This document shows positions 8,059 through 18,981 of a DNA stretch of 64,000 bases, in pieces. The stretch's first letter is position 1. Each line of letters starts with the position of its first letter. The notes beneath the pieces were generated by a model, which saw only the letters and a list, made by a program, of their open reading frames with translations, was not told the origin of the DNA and made no database searches. This stretch comes from Henricia sp. BOLD:AAB3569 (Eukaryota > Echinodermata > Asteroidea > Spinulosida > Echinasteridae). A program made the position numbers and the translations under genes. The DNA lies in assembly GCA_037783545.1 (NCBI GenBank), contig JBBELK010000001.1:2809728-2873727 (forward strand), given 5' to 3'.

Positions 8059-10797
8059 CTGTTGTCATTGCTTTGGGTGCAGATCTAAGCGATCATTTGC
8101 CAGTATCGACATCAATACCTATTAAAAACAAAATTTCGAGAAAAATTGTACAATCTGTGCGTAATTACTCTAATGAAGGGATTGATAGATTGAATGCCGA
8201 CTTACATCATGCAGACTGGTCTTCAGTCCATGAATCGGACAATGTAAATGACGCATATAGCAATTTTTATAGTATATTAATAGGATACTACGACAAGAAT
8301 ATCCCACAGAAAAAAACTCGGGCCAAGAAAATCAAATCAAACGCTCCATGGATAACCGAGTCTCTTCTTAAATCAATAAATGTTAAAAATAAATTGTACT
8401 GTAAATTTATTCGTAAACCAAATGAAGAAAATCACTCTAACTATACTAGATATAAAAATATTTTAACTAATGTTTTAAGAAATGCTAAGAAGAAATATTA
8501 CTCTTCTGAATTCAACAGAGAAAGGAATAATATCAGCAATACTTGGAAAATCATTAATGCCTTATTAAACAAAACAAACCCATCTCAAAAGCTAACAGCA
8601 ATTAACGAGAATGGCAAGTTAATTAATGACGCTACAGCAATGGCCGAACATTTTAATAGTTACTTTGCAAATATTGGACCAAACCTTGCCCAGAAGATTC
8701 CCCAGTCTAGCACTTCTTTTTTTGACTACCTCTCTGAACCCAGCCAAAACTGTGTTTTTTTTACTCCTGCCACTAAATATGAGGTTAAAGATATCATTGA
8801 CGATCTTCCTAATAAAAAAAGCACAGGTTTAGATGATATCAGTGTGTCTGTTATAAAAAAAGTAATTGATAGCATTATAGACCCTCTTACACATATTATC
8901 AATATGTCATTATTATCGGGAATTTTTCCATCTGACTTGAAAGTTGCAAAGGTTATTCCTATTTATAAAAGTGGTGAATCTGATCTTGTTAATAACTATA
9001 GACCAATATCAATTTTGTCTCAATTCTCAAAAATCCTTGAGAAAATTGTTTATAAACGTACATTTGCTTTTTTACAGCAAAATAACACTTTATCTAACTC
9101 GCAATTTGGATTTAGGGCTAAGCATTCAACAACTCATGCAATATTACATCTTTGTAATACCATAATAGAAGGTTTTGAAAATTCCCAGCACACACTTGGT
9201 ATTTTCCTTGATTTTTCAAAGGCATTCGATACTTTGGACCATGACATACTTCTTAATAAATTAAACCATTATGGCATCAGGGGTACTCCATTAGCCTGGT
9301 TTCGAAGTTATCTTAACCAGAGAAAACAACATGTATTTATTAATGGATGTGCATCCACTTCCAGAACCCTGACTTGCGGAGTCCCCCAAGGTTCAATCCT
9401 TGGTCCCCTTCTCTTTCTCCTTTATATAAATGACATTACTAAATCATCGGATATCTTATCATTCATTCTCTTCGCTGATGATTCCAATATATTTTATAGC
9501 CATAAAAATATTCTCACCCTTGTTGATACTGCTAATTCAGAGTTGAACAGCATAACTGACTGGATAAGGGCAAATAAACTCTCCTTAAATCTAAGTAAAA
9601 CTTCGTGCATGTTATTTAGCAATTCCCTTAATAAACTGCCAAAAGATATTTGCATTAATAATTTTAAGATTAATGAAACAAATTCCACGAAGTTTCTAGG
9701 TATCTTTATAGATAATAAACTCTCGTGGAAAACACATATAGATTACACATGTAAAGTAGTTTCCAAAAATATTGGTGTGATTAATCGCCTAAAGCATTTA
9801 CTTCCGAATGATATTTGCAATATGTTGTACAACAGTTTGATATTATCTTACATTAACTATGGTATATTAGCATGGGGAAATGCTTGTAATCAATATGTCT
9901 CTCGAATACTACTACTTCAAAAAAGAGTTATACGCATTATTTCTCATTCTGACTATCGAGCTCACACTGACCCTCTTTTTAAACATTACGAATTACTAAA
10001 AGTGAATGATATTTATCTTTACCAACTAGGCATATTCATGTTTCAATTATCAAAAAATAATGTTCCAAAGTATTTACAATTGCCCTTTATAAAAAACGAA
10101 CACCTCCATAGTCATTACACCAGGCAGGTCCATCACTACCATCTTCAAGCAATTCGTACAAATCTTGGGAAGAAATGTGTCACATTCGAAGGTCCAAAGC
10201 TATGGAATTCTCTTGATCCTAATTTGAAAAGTCAAGAAAAGTTACCAGCATTTAAAACAGAATTTAAAACTTTCCTCCTTACTAAATATGCCGATTAAAA
10301 TGTTTTGTTATTTTTATTATATATAAACAATCAACAAAATTATGATTCCTTAACTATGTATGAATGGCAGTTTTTTGTTTTTTCCTGCCCAGCTCTGCAT
10401 TGTGTTAACTAAACCTACTTGCCATATTTGCTTAATCTACTTACCTTAACTCGTTTTGCTGCTTTGTTTGTTGAACTCACACACAGCTCAACTTGGTTGC
10501 TTTATTTCATTTTAATGCTGACCATTACTGCGCTTCTGATTTATTTATATTGATTTGCTGGCTTGGTTTTATTTTCTTATAATAATAGTCTGGCTCATAT
10601 TACATTTATTTGCACTATTAATTAATTTTGTTAACTTTATAACTTAATATTTATTTCTGAGGAAGCTCACACTCGATAAGCTTTGCTTTTTGTGAGCTCC
10701 CCCCATACTACCTCATTATACTACAGTGTATTAGTAAAATTGTAATTCATTTTGAGTATGGAAATAAAGTGAACTGAACTGAACTGAACTGAACTGA
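8059..10797 (+). mobile_element. 5'-truncated LINE (non-LTR retrotransposon)
   Basis: The copy begins inside the last residues of the apurinic endonuclease domain, directly at the foldback element, and contains an open reverse-transcriptase frame. A roughly 500-bp AT-rich 3' UTR follows with an aataaa at about 10762. It ends in short tandem tgaac repeats (about 10768-10797), like the microsatellite tails of CR1/L2/Rex-type elements. ORF1 and most of the endonuclease are absent. Confidence 0.85.
8073..10298 (+). CDS. LINE ORF2 protein, reverse transcriptase (N-terminally truncated, 741 codons open)
   Basis: It copies element RNA into DNA at a nicked chromosomal target. Visible parts are the tail of the endonuclease (SDHLPV, residues 6-11), reverse-transcriptase motif A (FLDFSKAFDTLDHD, catalytic Asp near residue 380), the GVPQGSILGPLLF motif, and motif C FADD at about residues 467-470. 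A C-terminal region rich in Lys and His follows. Full-length ORF2 of this type is usually about 900-1000 residues because of the endonuclease. The frame has no internal stop, so this copy is young or was only recently truncated. It has no credible start codon of its own. The frame simply enters from the lost 5' part. Confidence 0.9.
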   Translation: MGADLSDHLPVSTSIPIKNKISRKIVQSVRNYSNEGIDRLNADLHHADWSSVHESDNVNDAYSNFYSILIGYYDKNIPQKKTRAKKIKSNAPWITESLLKSINVKNKLYCKFIRKPNEENHSNYTRYKNILTNVLRNAKKKYYSSEFNRERNNISNTWKIINALLNKTNPSQKLTAINENGKLINDATAMAEHFNSYFANIGPNLAQKIPQSSTSFFDYLSEPSQNCVFFTPATKYEVKDIIDDLPNKKSTGLDDISVSVIKKVIDSIIDPLTHIINMSLLSGIFPSDLKVAKVIPIYKSGESDLVNNYRPISILSQFSKILEKIVYKRTFAFLQQNNTLSNSQFGFRAKHSTTHAILHLCNTIIEGFENSQHTLGIFLDFSKAFDTLDHDILLNKLNHYGIRGTPLAWFRSYLNQRKQHVFINGCASTSRTLTCGVPQGSILGPLLFLLYINDITKSSDILSFILFADDSNIFYSHKNILTLVDTANSELNSITDWIRANKLSLNLSKTSCMLFSNSLNKLPKDICINNFKINETNSTKFLGIFIDNKLSWKTHIDYTCKVVSKNIGVINRLKHLLPNDICNMLYNSLILSYINYGILAWGNACNQYVSRILLLQKRVIRIISHSDYRAHTDPLFKHYELLKVNDIYLYQLGIFMFQLSKNNVPKYLQLPFIKNEHLHSHYTRQVHHYHLQAIRTNLGKKCVTFEGPKLWNSLDPNLKSQEKLPAFKTEFKTFLLTKYAD

Positions 10798-10965
10798 ATG
10801 TCAACTCGACCGTTTGCCAACTCGACTCCTTCCAACTCGACCGTCGTACCAACTCGACCGTCGTACCAACTCGACCGTCGTACCAACTCGACCGTCGTAC
10901 CAACTCGACCGTCGTACCAACTCGACCGTCATACCAACTCGACCGTCATACCAACTTGACCGTCG
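10798..10965. repeat. 17-bp minisatellite, about 10 copies
   Basis: Direct repeats of ccaactcgaccgtcgta, with slightly altered units at both ends. It directly follows the LINE tail and lies upstream of the JmjC gene. The repetitive open frames on both strands come from the 17-bp unit. Confidence 0.95.
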
Positions 10966-11104
10966 GCGATATTTTTTTCCGTACCACATATTCGCTATGG
11001 GGCTTCTGATTGGTGCATTGTAAATGAATATTCATATTTTCTATATAGCGCCTTCAAGAGTTATTATGAATATGTAATAATCTTTCTGTTTTGTGTCTTT
11101 GCAG

Positions 11105-14100
11105 AAAGTAAATAACTGATGAGATACAGGAAATGGCGTCAGATACTAAGATGGATACTCAGGAAAAATTCACCCTGATCCATCAACGGTTAACAAAACT
11201 AGGGGTAACAAAAGATCAATTGCTGCAGCTGTCTTCCTTTAAGAAACTACAGAAACTCACCCACACCTCCCCCAAGGAAGAAGAAACTCTCGGCCGTTCT
11301 AAATTACTGTCTAAAATCGTTATTAACGTTGGTTACTTTTTGGCAGTTGCTTTGTCGGTACTTTTTCTGTTTATGCTGCTGTACACTGGTGATTTGCTTC
11401 CAGACAACCCCCGGATTGAGCACGTCCACAAAACCATCAGCCAGATATGGATGGATAAATTCTTCGATGCTGACATTGACAACGAGCGTTGTCTCGTCGA
11501 CGTGCCAGAAACACTCGCGGATATGTTCAGGCCTCCCGTGGATTGTGAAATATGCCAGAACGTCACCGAAGTACGGAAAGTATCAAGTTTGAGTCCGGAA
11601 GAATTTGAGAAGGTCTACGCCTACTCCGCACGGCCAGTTGTCGTTACGGACGGTATGGCAAATTGGACGGCCCAACAAGCGCTGAGTTTTGATTTCTTCA
11701 AGGACATCTACGGTGAAAATAGCCCGGTGATTGAAGGCCGATTATCCAATTGCCAGTTCTTTCCTTACAGGACCAAGTTTCAGAATGTCCGGGAGGTTTT
11801 TGAGATGGCCCCGGAGAGAGCCAACTTGTCTGATGGATCAGCTCCTTGGTATATAGGATGGTAGGTTCAGCTTGCATTTACATGTAGCATGTGTTCCTCA
11901 AACATTTTGGAATGAATTGAGTAATTGGGTCTTTCCACGCTAATGGGCCTATTTGAAAAAAAGTCAATAATTCCTTTCAGATGTTTTTAGTTTATCTGAA
12001 ACTTCAAGAAATTCCTTGTACTATTCTCAGGAGATAACGTTTGCCCAAAAATACATTTCTGAAAAGCTTAAGTGTACAAATTTCCTCTTATACGTGGACA
12101 GATAAAATTGTGACATTTTTGTCTGTCCACGTTACATACGTATAAGGGAAAAGTTTGAGATAAACTGAAGACATCTGAAAGGAATTATTGACTTATTTTT
12201 CAAATGGAAAGACCCAATAGAGTACAGAAGCGATGACGTCACAAAAAACTTTTTTTACATTTCAGTGTTTTGGATACCATGTATCGGTGGAGCATGATGA
12301 AAAACATCCACAGCCCAAATTTGGTGGGAATCGGTTCAGTGGGGCCCGAGATATGGCCGCATGAATACATAATTAGCCCCATTGAAATCAGTGTAAATTG
12401 GCCTGGTTCCAAAAGTTACGATCCAGGCCAATTTACACTGATTTCAATGGGGATAATTAGGTATTCATGCGGCCATATCTCGGGCCACCATGAACCAATT
12501 CATGTCAAATTTGATGTGTGAGGGTTTTTCATCATGTTCTACCGAAATATGGTCATGAAAATGCTGAAATGCAAAAAATAAAATTTGATGACGTCACACT
12601 TCGGCTGTCTATTATGGCTTTAGACATTATGGGACTGGCTGTAAATTCTCTGTTTTCAAAAATTTCTTAAATTATTCCCACTCCTAAATTTAGGTTTTTC
12701 TATCAAATTTGCACTCGCTGATGCTTGTTAAGTAATTTTGAGGGAATAAGACTTAATTTATCAATTCTTATATATTTTTTTCGTCTTAACCCATTTACCC
12801 TCATCTAAAGCCATGTAAAGTTAAGGCAGTTGGGAAAAAATACTTTGTGTGCAAAATATGAGACTAGTTGAAAGATTTGTTCAAAATGCAATATTGGTAA
12901 GGTGCTTAATCACCTTTGAAATGAAACGGCCAAACATGGAATGAAAAAACAAATCATGTGGGGTTCATTGGGATTCGAACCTAATTCCTCTGACACACCG
13001 GGCAGATGCTCTACCAACTGATCTATAGGGCAGTGGTATACTACCTCGGGTTTCCCCCCAAGAACCTGGTGTGTCAGAAGTCTTGGGTTCGAATCCCGGT
13101 GAGAACCATATGATTTTTTGCTCATGTTTAGTTATAAATTGCGGCAGTACGTGTATTTGATAAGATATTTGCTTGTACCTTTTTGTTATTTTTAGGAGTA
13201 ACTGTGATTCGTCGGCTGCCAACGTCCTGCGACAACATTACCACAGGCCATACTTCCTGCCATCAGAATCCGAGTCCAGTAACACAGATTGGATCTTCAT
13301 GGGGAGTCCTGGATATGGGGCTCACATGCATGTAAGAAAATCATGGCCAATTACACCTTGAAAAATTAATTTAAATAAGGCCAAGAAAAACAGTGTTGTA
13401 GTACTCGAGTCCAGGACTCGGACTCGAGTCACATTGGAAGATGACTCGGACTCAGACTCGACCATGATGACTCGGACTCGAACATGGTGTCTCGTAACTC
13501 AAGAGTCACATATTTAAAAAAAGAAAAAATATATATATTTGCCCGCTAATGCAGGATTCTTGGAAAAAAACAGTCCGATGCGTGAATATGTACACTGCCC
13601 CACCAGGCTGGCAAGGAGCGCATGATTACGTCATCATTTCACATATTGTGTAAACGAAATATTAGCAGATTCAGTTTCATTAATTTGGCGAACAAGTGAC
13701 TCGTGACTCGGACTCGAGGAAAGTGACTCGTGACTCGGACTCGAGGATAATGACTCGAGACTCGAACTCGAGGCTGATGACTCAAGACATGGACTCGAGG
13801 CTAATGACTCGAGACTCGGACTCGGACTTGATATTGGTGACTCGACTACAACACTGGCAATTAACCACTCTCACAGATGGTCATCTTCGTAGGAAAAGTA
13901 CAACCGTGTATGAAATGCTACTAGGTACGCACATCAAATGTTCCAAAAATGAGTGTGTTGCTCTCCAATATTTGTTCAAAATACGGTGCAGCAGATGCAC
14001 GTCACCAAAAATTATGCTTAAAATCCTGATGCCAAGGCAGCCTGTAGAAAGTGACGTTATTTGAGAGAGGTCTATACACGAAAAAGTTCTACACAAAAAT

Positions 14101-17100
14101 TTCAATCTTTGCACAGTTTTCAGACAAAATGGCCCTTTGTGAAGTTTGTATCCACTTTTCAGTGAGTCTTTAGTTCTTTGTAATAATATTTTTTTGTTTT
14201 TTGTACATTTAATTTTGTTATTTGTTTAAAAATCCTGTCAGCTTGTGTACATGTACCGGAGGTCTTGGCTTCACATTCTAGGACCTTATGATTTCTCTCT
14301 CAACCCATTGCAGATAGACGATGTGGATTTACCATCTTGGCAAGCTCAGGTCAGAGGTCACAAGAAGTGGACCCTAGAGCCACCCCCAGAGTGCTACCTA
14401 CAATGCAAAGGGTTGGAAGTCGAAGTTCACCCTGGAGAAATCAGTAAGAAACTTTTTAAAAAGGAAAATAATTTCTATCGGATCAATTCACCCCTGGGTC
14501 ATCATCCCTATACTAAATGGGGCAATTTGGTCAGGGGGTTTGGGCCGTATTTTAAAGGAAGAGAAAAAGCTTGCAGAGACAGTTGCTTAATTGTCCAAAA
14601 TGTCGCCAACATAGCAAAGTTGGTTATAAAAGAAGCACATAGAAGCTTATTTTTTTCAAACTGTATCCCTTCTGACCATTACAAAAATCACTTTTAAGTG
14701 CCCCAAATTCCTACTTTTGGTAGCTTTTGTTAATAAATATGGCAATAATTCCAAGCAAGTGATTTCTCTCCCTTTAAAGTGATCTCTGGGAGGGGGTGGT
14801 TACCTCATTGAAGAGTTTATCCCTCTAGGGCCTGTTAAGCTCACATGATAGTCAATAGACCTTTATCACGGTGCGGCCATCTTCCTTTTTTCCGTATTAA
14901 AATGAACGTAACCAAAGCGAGGCTTGCCGAAATAAAATAGTTTGGCCCCGTGTTGAAAATGTTCTTTGTGTGCATCACAATGACATGAGAGCGGTGCGAT
15001 AAAAAAAAACGCGCAGCGTGGACAGTGATTCTCTCAAAAAAACAACGGAAGACTGCACGCACTATGGCGCAGACACGCACACGCACTGATCATGCGTACA
15101 CGTACTATGTAGTGGGGAACAAGACAAAGATGGACGAACCGTGATAAAGGTCTATCCCAATCGGTGAGGAACAACAGCAGCATACAGTCATGCATACGTA
15201 CATGTAAGCATGAAATAAACAGCTTTATGTTCAAATCAACATACATTTAACAAACGTAGAATATTTGAGATTAATTATTTCCCTGTTTCCTCATTTTTAG
15301 TTTGAAGAAACATTTGTAAGGGAGATTCTGTTTTCTCTGAAGATATGCGATGATGACCATGAAAAATTCAATTTACCACAGGAAGTTCCCTTTATAACAT
15401 GACAATCTGAATTCCGTGGCTATACATGTAGTTGGGTCTTTCCCACAGATATCTATTAACAACAAGATAGGAAACGACTGTGTTATTGAATGGCACATCA
15501 CCGTAACCGGCTTGGGGCGGTTCCGAAAGTGTGCGCGTGCGTAATATTAAATATTTATTTAATTCATGTTTGATCTCATGACGTCAAAATTAACATTCCC
15601 GGAGAAAAAAATTTAAAAACGGCCATTTTGTTTTTGACCAGTGTGGCGCAAATTCCAGGCTTATTATGCTGAAAATATACTTTAAACTTGTAACCATGGA
15701 GCTATAAAGGTGATGTAGTTTGAATATTGTATCTAATTGAAGCAATCTCTTGACAGAATATAATCTGCCGCGATAATGCAAGGTTTATTTAAGACAATTT
15801 CGACCGTCGTCGCAACGGTATGGACTCCTTACCGCATACTACATAGGACGGAGTCCGGGATATGAAGTTCCAAAAACATGGCACAAACTTTATAAGAAAG
15901 GTTTTCAAATTGTCTACCTTGTGCTGGAAGCCGATGTGCAAACAAGGTTCCGTGTGTCCTAATCTCTGGCATTGACGGGTTTAGAAATACCCTACACATC
16001 ACCAAACTGCTTAATCCGGAGGAAAATGGCCAAAAGTCACGCTAAATTGTGCACAGAAATACCAATATACGTATACAGCTTAGCAACCAAGTTCGTTTAT
16101 CCTTCTGGTGTATGCGTACGCGTGCCAATACAGCGCGCACGTCGCGAATGGGGCTTTGCGTACACTACCCCTAATCACGTGTGCGCATCGCGCGTATCCA
16201 AACTTAAGGACGCGGCGCGAGTCACGCGACAGAAGTGCCCAAAATCATGCAAATGAGGTGGCTTAAACCACGCAAATATGCAAATGATGCCCAAAACTAT
16301 GCAAATACTGATGCAAATATTGCCCAAAAGTATGTAAAAGAGGGTGCCCAAAACTATGCTAATAAGAAGGCGCGGTTATGCGCGTACGGCCTCCGTTTCC
16401 TATCTTGTTGTTAATAGATATCAGTAATGGGGTACATTTCTGTGACATACAAGATCTTAGGTCCCTGTTCACTTCAAATGTCTAAGTTTTATCTTTAAAT
16501 TATCCAGCTAAACCGAGGAAATAACTTTTACCCCAAGGAGTAAGAAAAATAGTCCTACAACATACATTTGTGAAAACTCTGTGAACAAATTTTCCTATTA
16601 TGTAACAGAAAAATGTGTCACATTTGGTCTGTCCACGTTACATACGTAAAGGGGAAATTTGTACACAAGGTTTTCCAAAATGGTAGCAATTTCTTACCTT
16701 TTGGGCAAAAGTTATATCTGGTTTTTACGCGTATGTAAAATATCCATATTCATGAGCAAAGCTGTGATGACAAATGAGGCATCCACAATAATAAAACTTA
16801 TGCTTGAAATATGGAATCCAGCAAGTACAAGGAAATTTAATTAATTTTAAGATAAACTAAAGACATCTGAAAGGAATTATTGACTTATTTTTCAAATGTA
16901 CTGTGGAAAGACCCATTTATGAACCCACAGCAGATTGTGGCCAAAACTAACCGTAATACTGATTGTGCAAATGCACAGCAATAATAATTTCATTATTATT
17001 AAAATTATTATTATTATCATCATCTTTATTCGCACAAATTCATGGCACAGTACAAAAAAACCCAGAAATTTAAGGAGAAAAAATGTACATCAATATGTAT

Positions 17101-18313
17101 GTTTAAAAAAAAAGAACAGAAAATTACAGGATGTGTCAGTTAACACAGATGTCCCTGATTGTTTCAAGGTTCATTAATTTTTTCCCCACAGTATCAAATC
17201 TTTCAAAATACACAGAGAATCAATAATATTATAGTTTAGCCTGGTGGATACAACGGTATAGAAGAATTAGACACTTTGGGGATACTGCAGGGGAGCTTAC
17301 TAGGAAGCAATGCTTATTAGCGTGAGCCCCAAACAGGTACGCTCATTGAGCCAAGACCCATGTACCGTTGGGTACAAAGATTGAACGATTAGTTAAAATA
17401 GCACATGGTAGGGCCCAATGAGTGTACTGTATATATTACCACAATTAAACTACAAGACAGACATATGACATCAGTGTCATTAAAAATTTCACATTGAATT
17501 GAGAACACGAAATTTCAGAATGGTAATGACAAAAAATATATCACATGATATGGTATCAAAATCTCAAAAATGTGATCTGGACACACTCTTTTAAAGTGAT
17601 TTTAGGAGCCCCATACAAACCATGTACAGTCGAACTTGAACATATTATTTGAAAGAGAGAACTTTAGGAAAAGGATTACTTTGTTATAAACAAATTTTGA
17701 TCTAATATTTCCCTTGTTATAAACAATGTTGTATTGACAGTGCAGGGGTCGAAATTAACACTGGTCCTGTGGTCCGAGACCAGTAAAAAAATCAGAAGGA
17801 TCACTAGACCTGTCAAAAATGCTGGTCCGACGGACCAGTGAAAACATTTACTGACTCATGGAAATATTCTCTGATGCCTAATCCACAGTAAAAATTTCAA
17901 TTACTCAATGCGAAGAATTCCTGGTTACCACAAACAATTCCTGATCGCTTTAGACATTTTCAGATAACTACATTTCTTTCTCCGATCTCTCCAGAGATGC
18001 CCCATTGTTGGATCAAAAAGAAATCCCATCCATCCTGCACTTAATGACCTTAAACCAGAAAGTGTCTCGGTGCCATTTTAAAAAGCACCAGTGGACCACC
18101 AAACTTTCAGCAGGACCAGTAGAGTTCTCTAAATCTACTGGTTCTTCTGACCAGCATTAAATTTAGGTTAATTTCGACCCCTGCCAGTGCCCTTGGTTCA
18201 GCTGTATTTGTCCTATTCATTTTACAGTTGTACTTGACACCAACAAGTGGTTTCACCAGACGCTAATCATTGGAGATGAGATGAGCATCACCATTGGTTC
18301 CGAGTATGACTGA
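11105..18313 (+). CDS. Type II membrane JmjC/cupin-fold 2-oxoglutarate Fe(II) oxygenase, complete coding region in four exons
   Basis: Coding exons are 11133-11860, 13196-13331, 14314-14443 and 18228-18313. They join in phase to 359 codons and a stop. An acceptor (tctttgcag) before 11105 shows an upstream 5' UTR exon. An in-frame TAA at 11109-11111 supports the ATG at 11133. Residues 1-60 are polar, about 61-86 form one hydrophobic helix, and the rest should be luminal or extracellular. Sequons at N143, N177 and N231 fit that. The C-terminal half is a JmjC/cupin_8 domain with iron ligands H288-x-D290 and H341 (in NKWFHQT), and a likely 2-oxoglutarate lysine in GHKKW (about K306). All three ligands are present, so the enzyme should be active. 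Such enzymes hydroxylate or demethylate protein side chains. The substrate is unknown. Similar membrane-anchored JmjC proteins occur in invertebrates, but I cannot name an ortholog. Confidence 0.9.
11133..11860 (+). CDS. JmjC gene coding exon 1 (start, membrane anchor, N half of cupin domain)
   Basis: It holds the ATG, the single membrane helix (residues about 61-86) and the first part of the oxygenase domain, which contains VTDGMANW and ends in APWYIG. The donor is ATG|GTAGGT after 11860. Two bases of the tryptophan codon are left over and completed by the next exon. Reading on without splicing stops at once, which supports the donor. Confidence 0.9.
11929..12223. mobile_element. Inverted-repeat miniature element in JmjC intron 1
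   Basis: The ends are attgggtctttcca and tggaaagacccaat. Internal inverted segments are agtcaataattcctttcaga and its mirror. A second, disrupted copy spans about 15433-16914, with the same ends and the same ctgaaaggaattattgactt segment. Confidence 0.8.
12227..12604. repeat. Foldback element in JmjC intron 1
   Basis: The arms meet around 12415. The segments ggccgcatgaatacataatt and tttcaatggggataattag (with gtattcatgcggccatatct) are mirror copies, extending outward to gatgacgtcac on both ends. It is a near-complete hairpin of about 375 bp and non-coding. Confidence 0.8.
12960..13110. repeat. Head-to-head pair of tRNA-derived SINE heads
   Basis: On minus, 13033-12967 shows tRNA-like promoter boxes: A-type gatcagttggtagagcatct and B-type ggttcgaatccc. 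On plus, cctggtgtgtcagaagtctt and gggttcgaatcccggtgaga form an inverted partner. The acceptor ends do not pair, so it is not a functional tRNA gene. A related minus-strand head is at 60957-61030. Confidence 0.65.
13196..13331 (+). CDS. JmjC gene coding exon 2 (first iron ligand)
   Basis: This exon is 136 nt. The acceptor is gttatttttag and the donor CAT|GTAAGA. It encodes SNCDSSAANVLRQHYHRPYF and, further on, DWIFMGSPGYGAHMH. The last codon is H288, the first iron ligand. The HxD motif is therefore split by the intron. Confidence 0.92.
13391..13856. mobile_element. Inverted-repeat element filled with GACTCG repeats (hAT-like ends)
   Basis: The termini are cagtgttgtagtactcgagt and gactcgactacaacactg. 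The interior is packed with imperfect gactcggactcga units. It lies in JmjC intron 2. A similar tract with related ends is at 60262-60677. No clear 8-bp target duplication was found. Confidence 0.65.
14314..14443 (+). CDS. JmjC gene coding exon 3 (Asp ligand and 2OG lysine)
   Basis: This exon is 130 nt. The acceptor is acccattgcag and the donor ATCA|GTAAGA. It encodes IDDVDLPSWQAQVRGHKKW and on to EVHPGEI. It supplies D290 and the probable 2-oxoglutarate-binding lysine. Confidence 0.92.
14855..15155. mobile_element. 301-bp inverted-repeat element in JmjC intron 3
   Basis: The termini are atagacctttatcacggtgc and ccgtgataaaggtctat. A truncated, inverted relative sits at about 21640-21823 and ends caccgtgataaaggtctgtt, sharing the gttacgtt and agcgaggct segments. 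Non-coding. Confidence 0.8.
15448..16422. mobile_element. 975-bp terminal-inverted-repeat element nested in another element
   Basis: The 29-bp ends starting gatatctattaacaacaaga (left), and the mirror ending ttgttgttaatagatatc (right), match exactly. It sits inside a copy of the element type seen at 11929-12223. The interior has no recognisable transposase. Its right part contains repeated cccaaaactatgcaaat phrases. Confidence 0.8.
16930..17742. other. Unassigned part of JmjC intron 3
   Basis: An AT-rich (ATT)n tract at about 16978-17020 is followed by sequence that could be a LINE 3' end on the minus strand. A partial TTAA-2 element lies at about 17500-17602. No exon is recognised. Confidence 0.4.
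17743..18183. mobile_element. hAT-like miniature element next to JmjC exon 4
   Basis: The ends are caggggtcgaaattaacact and gttaatttcgacccctg, a terminus style common to hAT miniature elements. Flanking cagtg appears on both sides but not as a clean 8-bp duplication. The interior repeats actggtcc-type words. A relative is at 47442-47670. Confidence 0.75.
18228..18313 (+). CDS. JmjC gene coding exon 4 (distal histidine and stop)
   Basis: This exon is 86 nt after the acceptor cattttacag. It encodes VLDTNKWFHQTLIIGDEM and ends in SEYD followed by TGA. It supplies the third iron ligand, H341. An hAT-like insertion ends only 44 bp before this exon. Confidence 0.9.
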
Positions 18314-18377
18314 GTTAGTATGCAGTCTGACAAGGGGCCTGTTTTCATGGCCACAATCGGAAACATGTTTCAGACGT

Positions 18378-18981
18378 AATAAACCTTATCAACGTTCTCA
18401 ATGCATCATGGGATTTGATAACAAACATTGCCAGCGAAGTGTTCGTAAACCTATGTGACGGAGGCCAACTGAGTTTTTTTTCACTCATTTTCACGAAAAC
18501 CAAACAGAGTTCAAGAATAAAACTTTTAGAATATATTTATTGAAACATATCAAACATGACCAGCATGTCACGTTCCAAACATGAGAAATCAACTTGGATT
18601 CCCCTCGTGGTGGGAGAGTCTATGTACACGGACTTGCATTGCAGCACACCCAATCTAACTAGTGCCGTGCCTTTATGACGCGAGTTGCATTGCGCATACC
18701 GATCTGCGAGCACGGTACTCTGACTCTCCCCTACAAGGGGAATCCCCGATGATTTTTCACATTTGCAACATTTCTGTTTCGGGACATGCTGGTCAATATG
18801 TTTGATATGTTTCATAAAAAAAAAATGCTGAAAGATTTATTCTTGAACTCTTTTGGGGTTTTTGTGAAAATGAGTGAAAACAAATGTCAGTTGGCCTCCA
18901 CCTCATAGGTTTACGCACACCTCTCTGGCATTGTTTGTCATCCAATCCGTTGATGCATTAAGAACGTCGATGAGGTTTATT
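18378..18981. mobile_element. 600-bp foldback element, copy 1
   Basis: The outer ends are aataaaccttatcaacgttc and its mirror ending gaggtttatt. Arms of about 300 bp run through tcattttcacgaaaacc and acatatcaaacatgac. Two closely related copies are at 50977-51819 and 51859-52471. The frames over it are symmetric artefacts. Confidence 0.85.

Noticed and set aside
12967-13033. A functional tRNA gene
   Set aside because: Promoter boxes are present, but the acceptor stem does not pair and the sequence recurs in an inverted partner and at 60957, as expected for a SINE.
14245-14697. 150-codon frame across JmjC exon 3
   Set aside because: It reads through intron on both sides of a 130-nt exon with good splice sites. 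Only 14314-14443 is coding.
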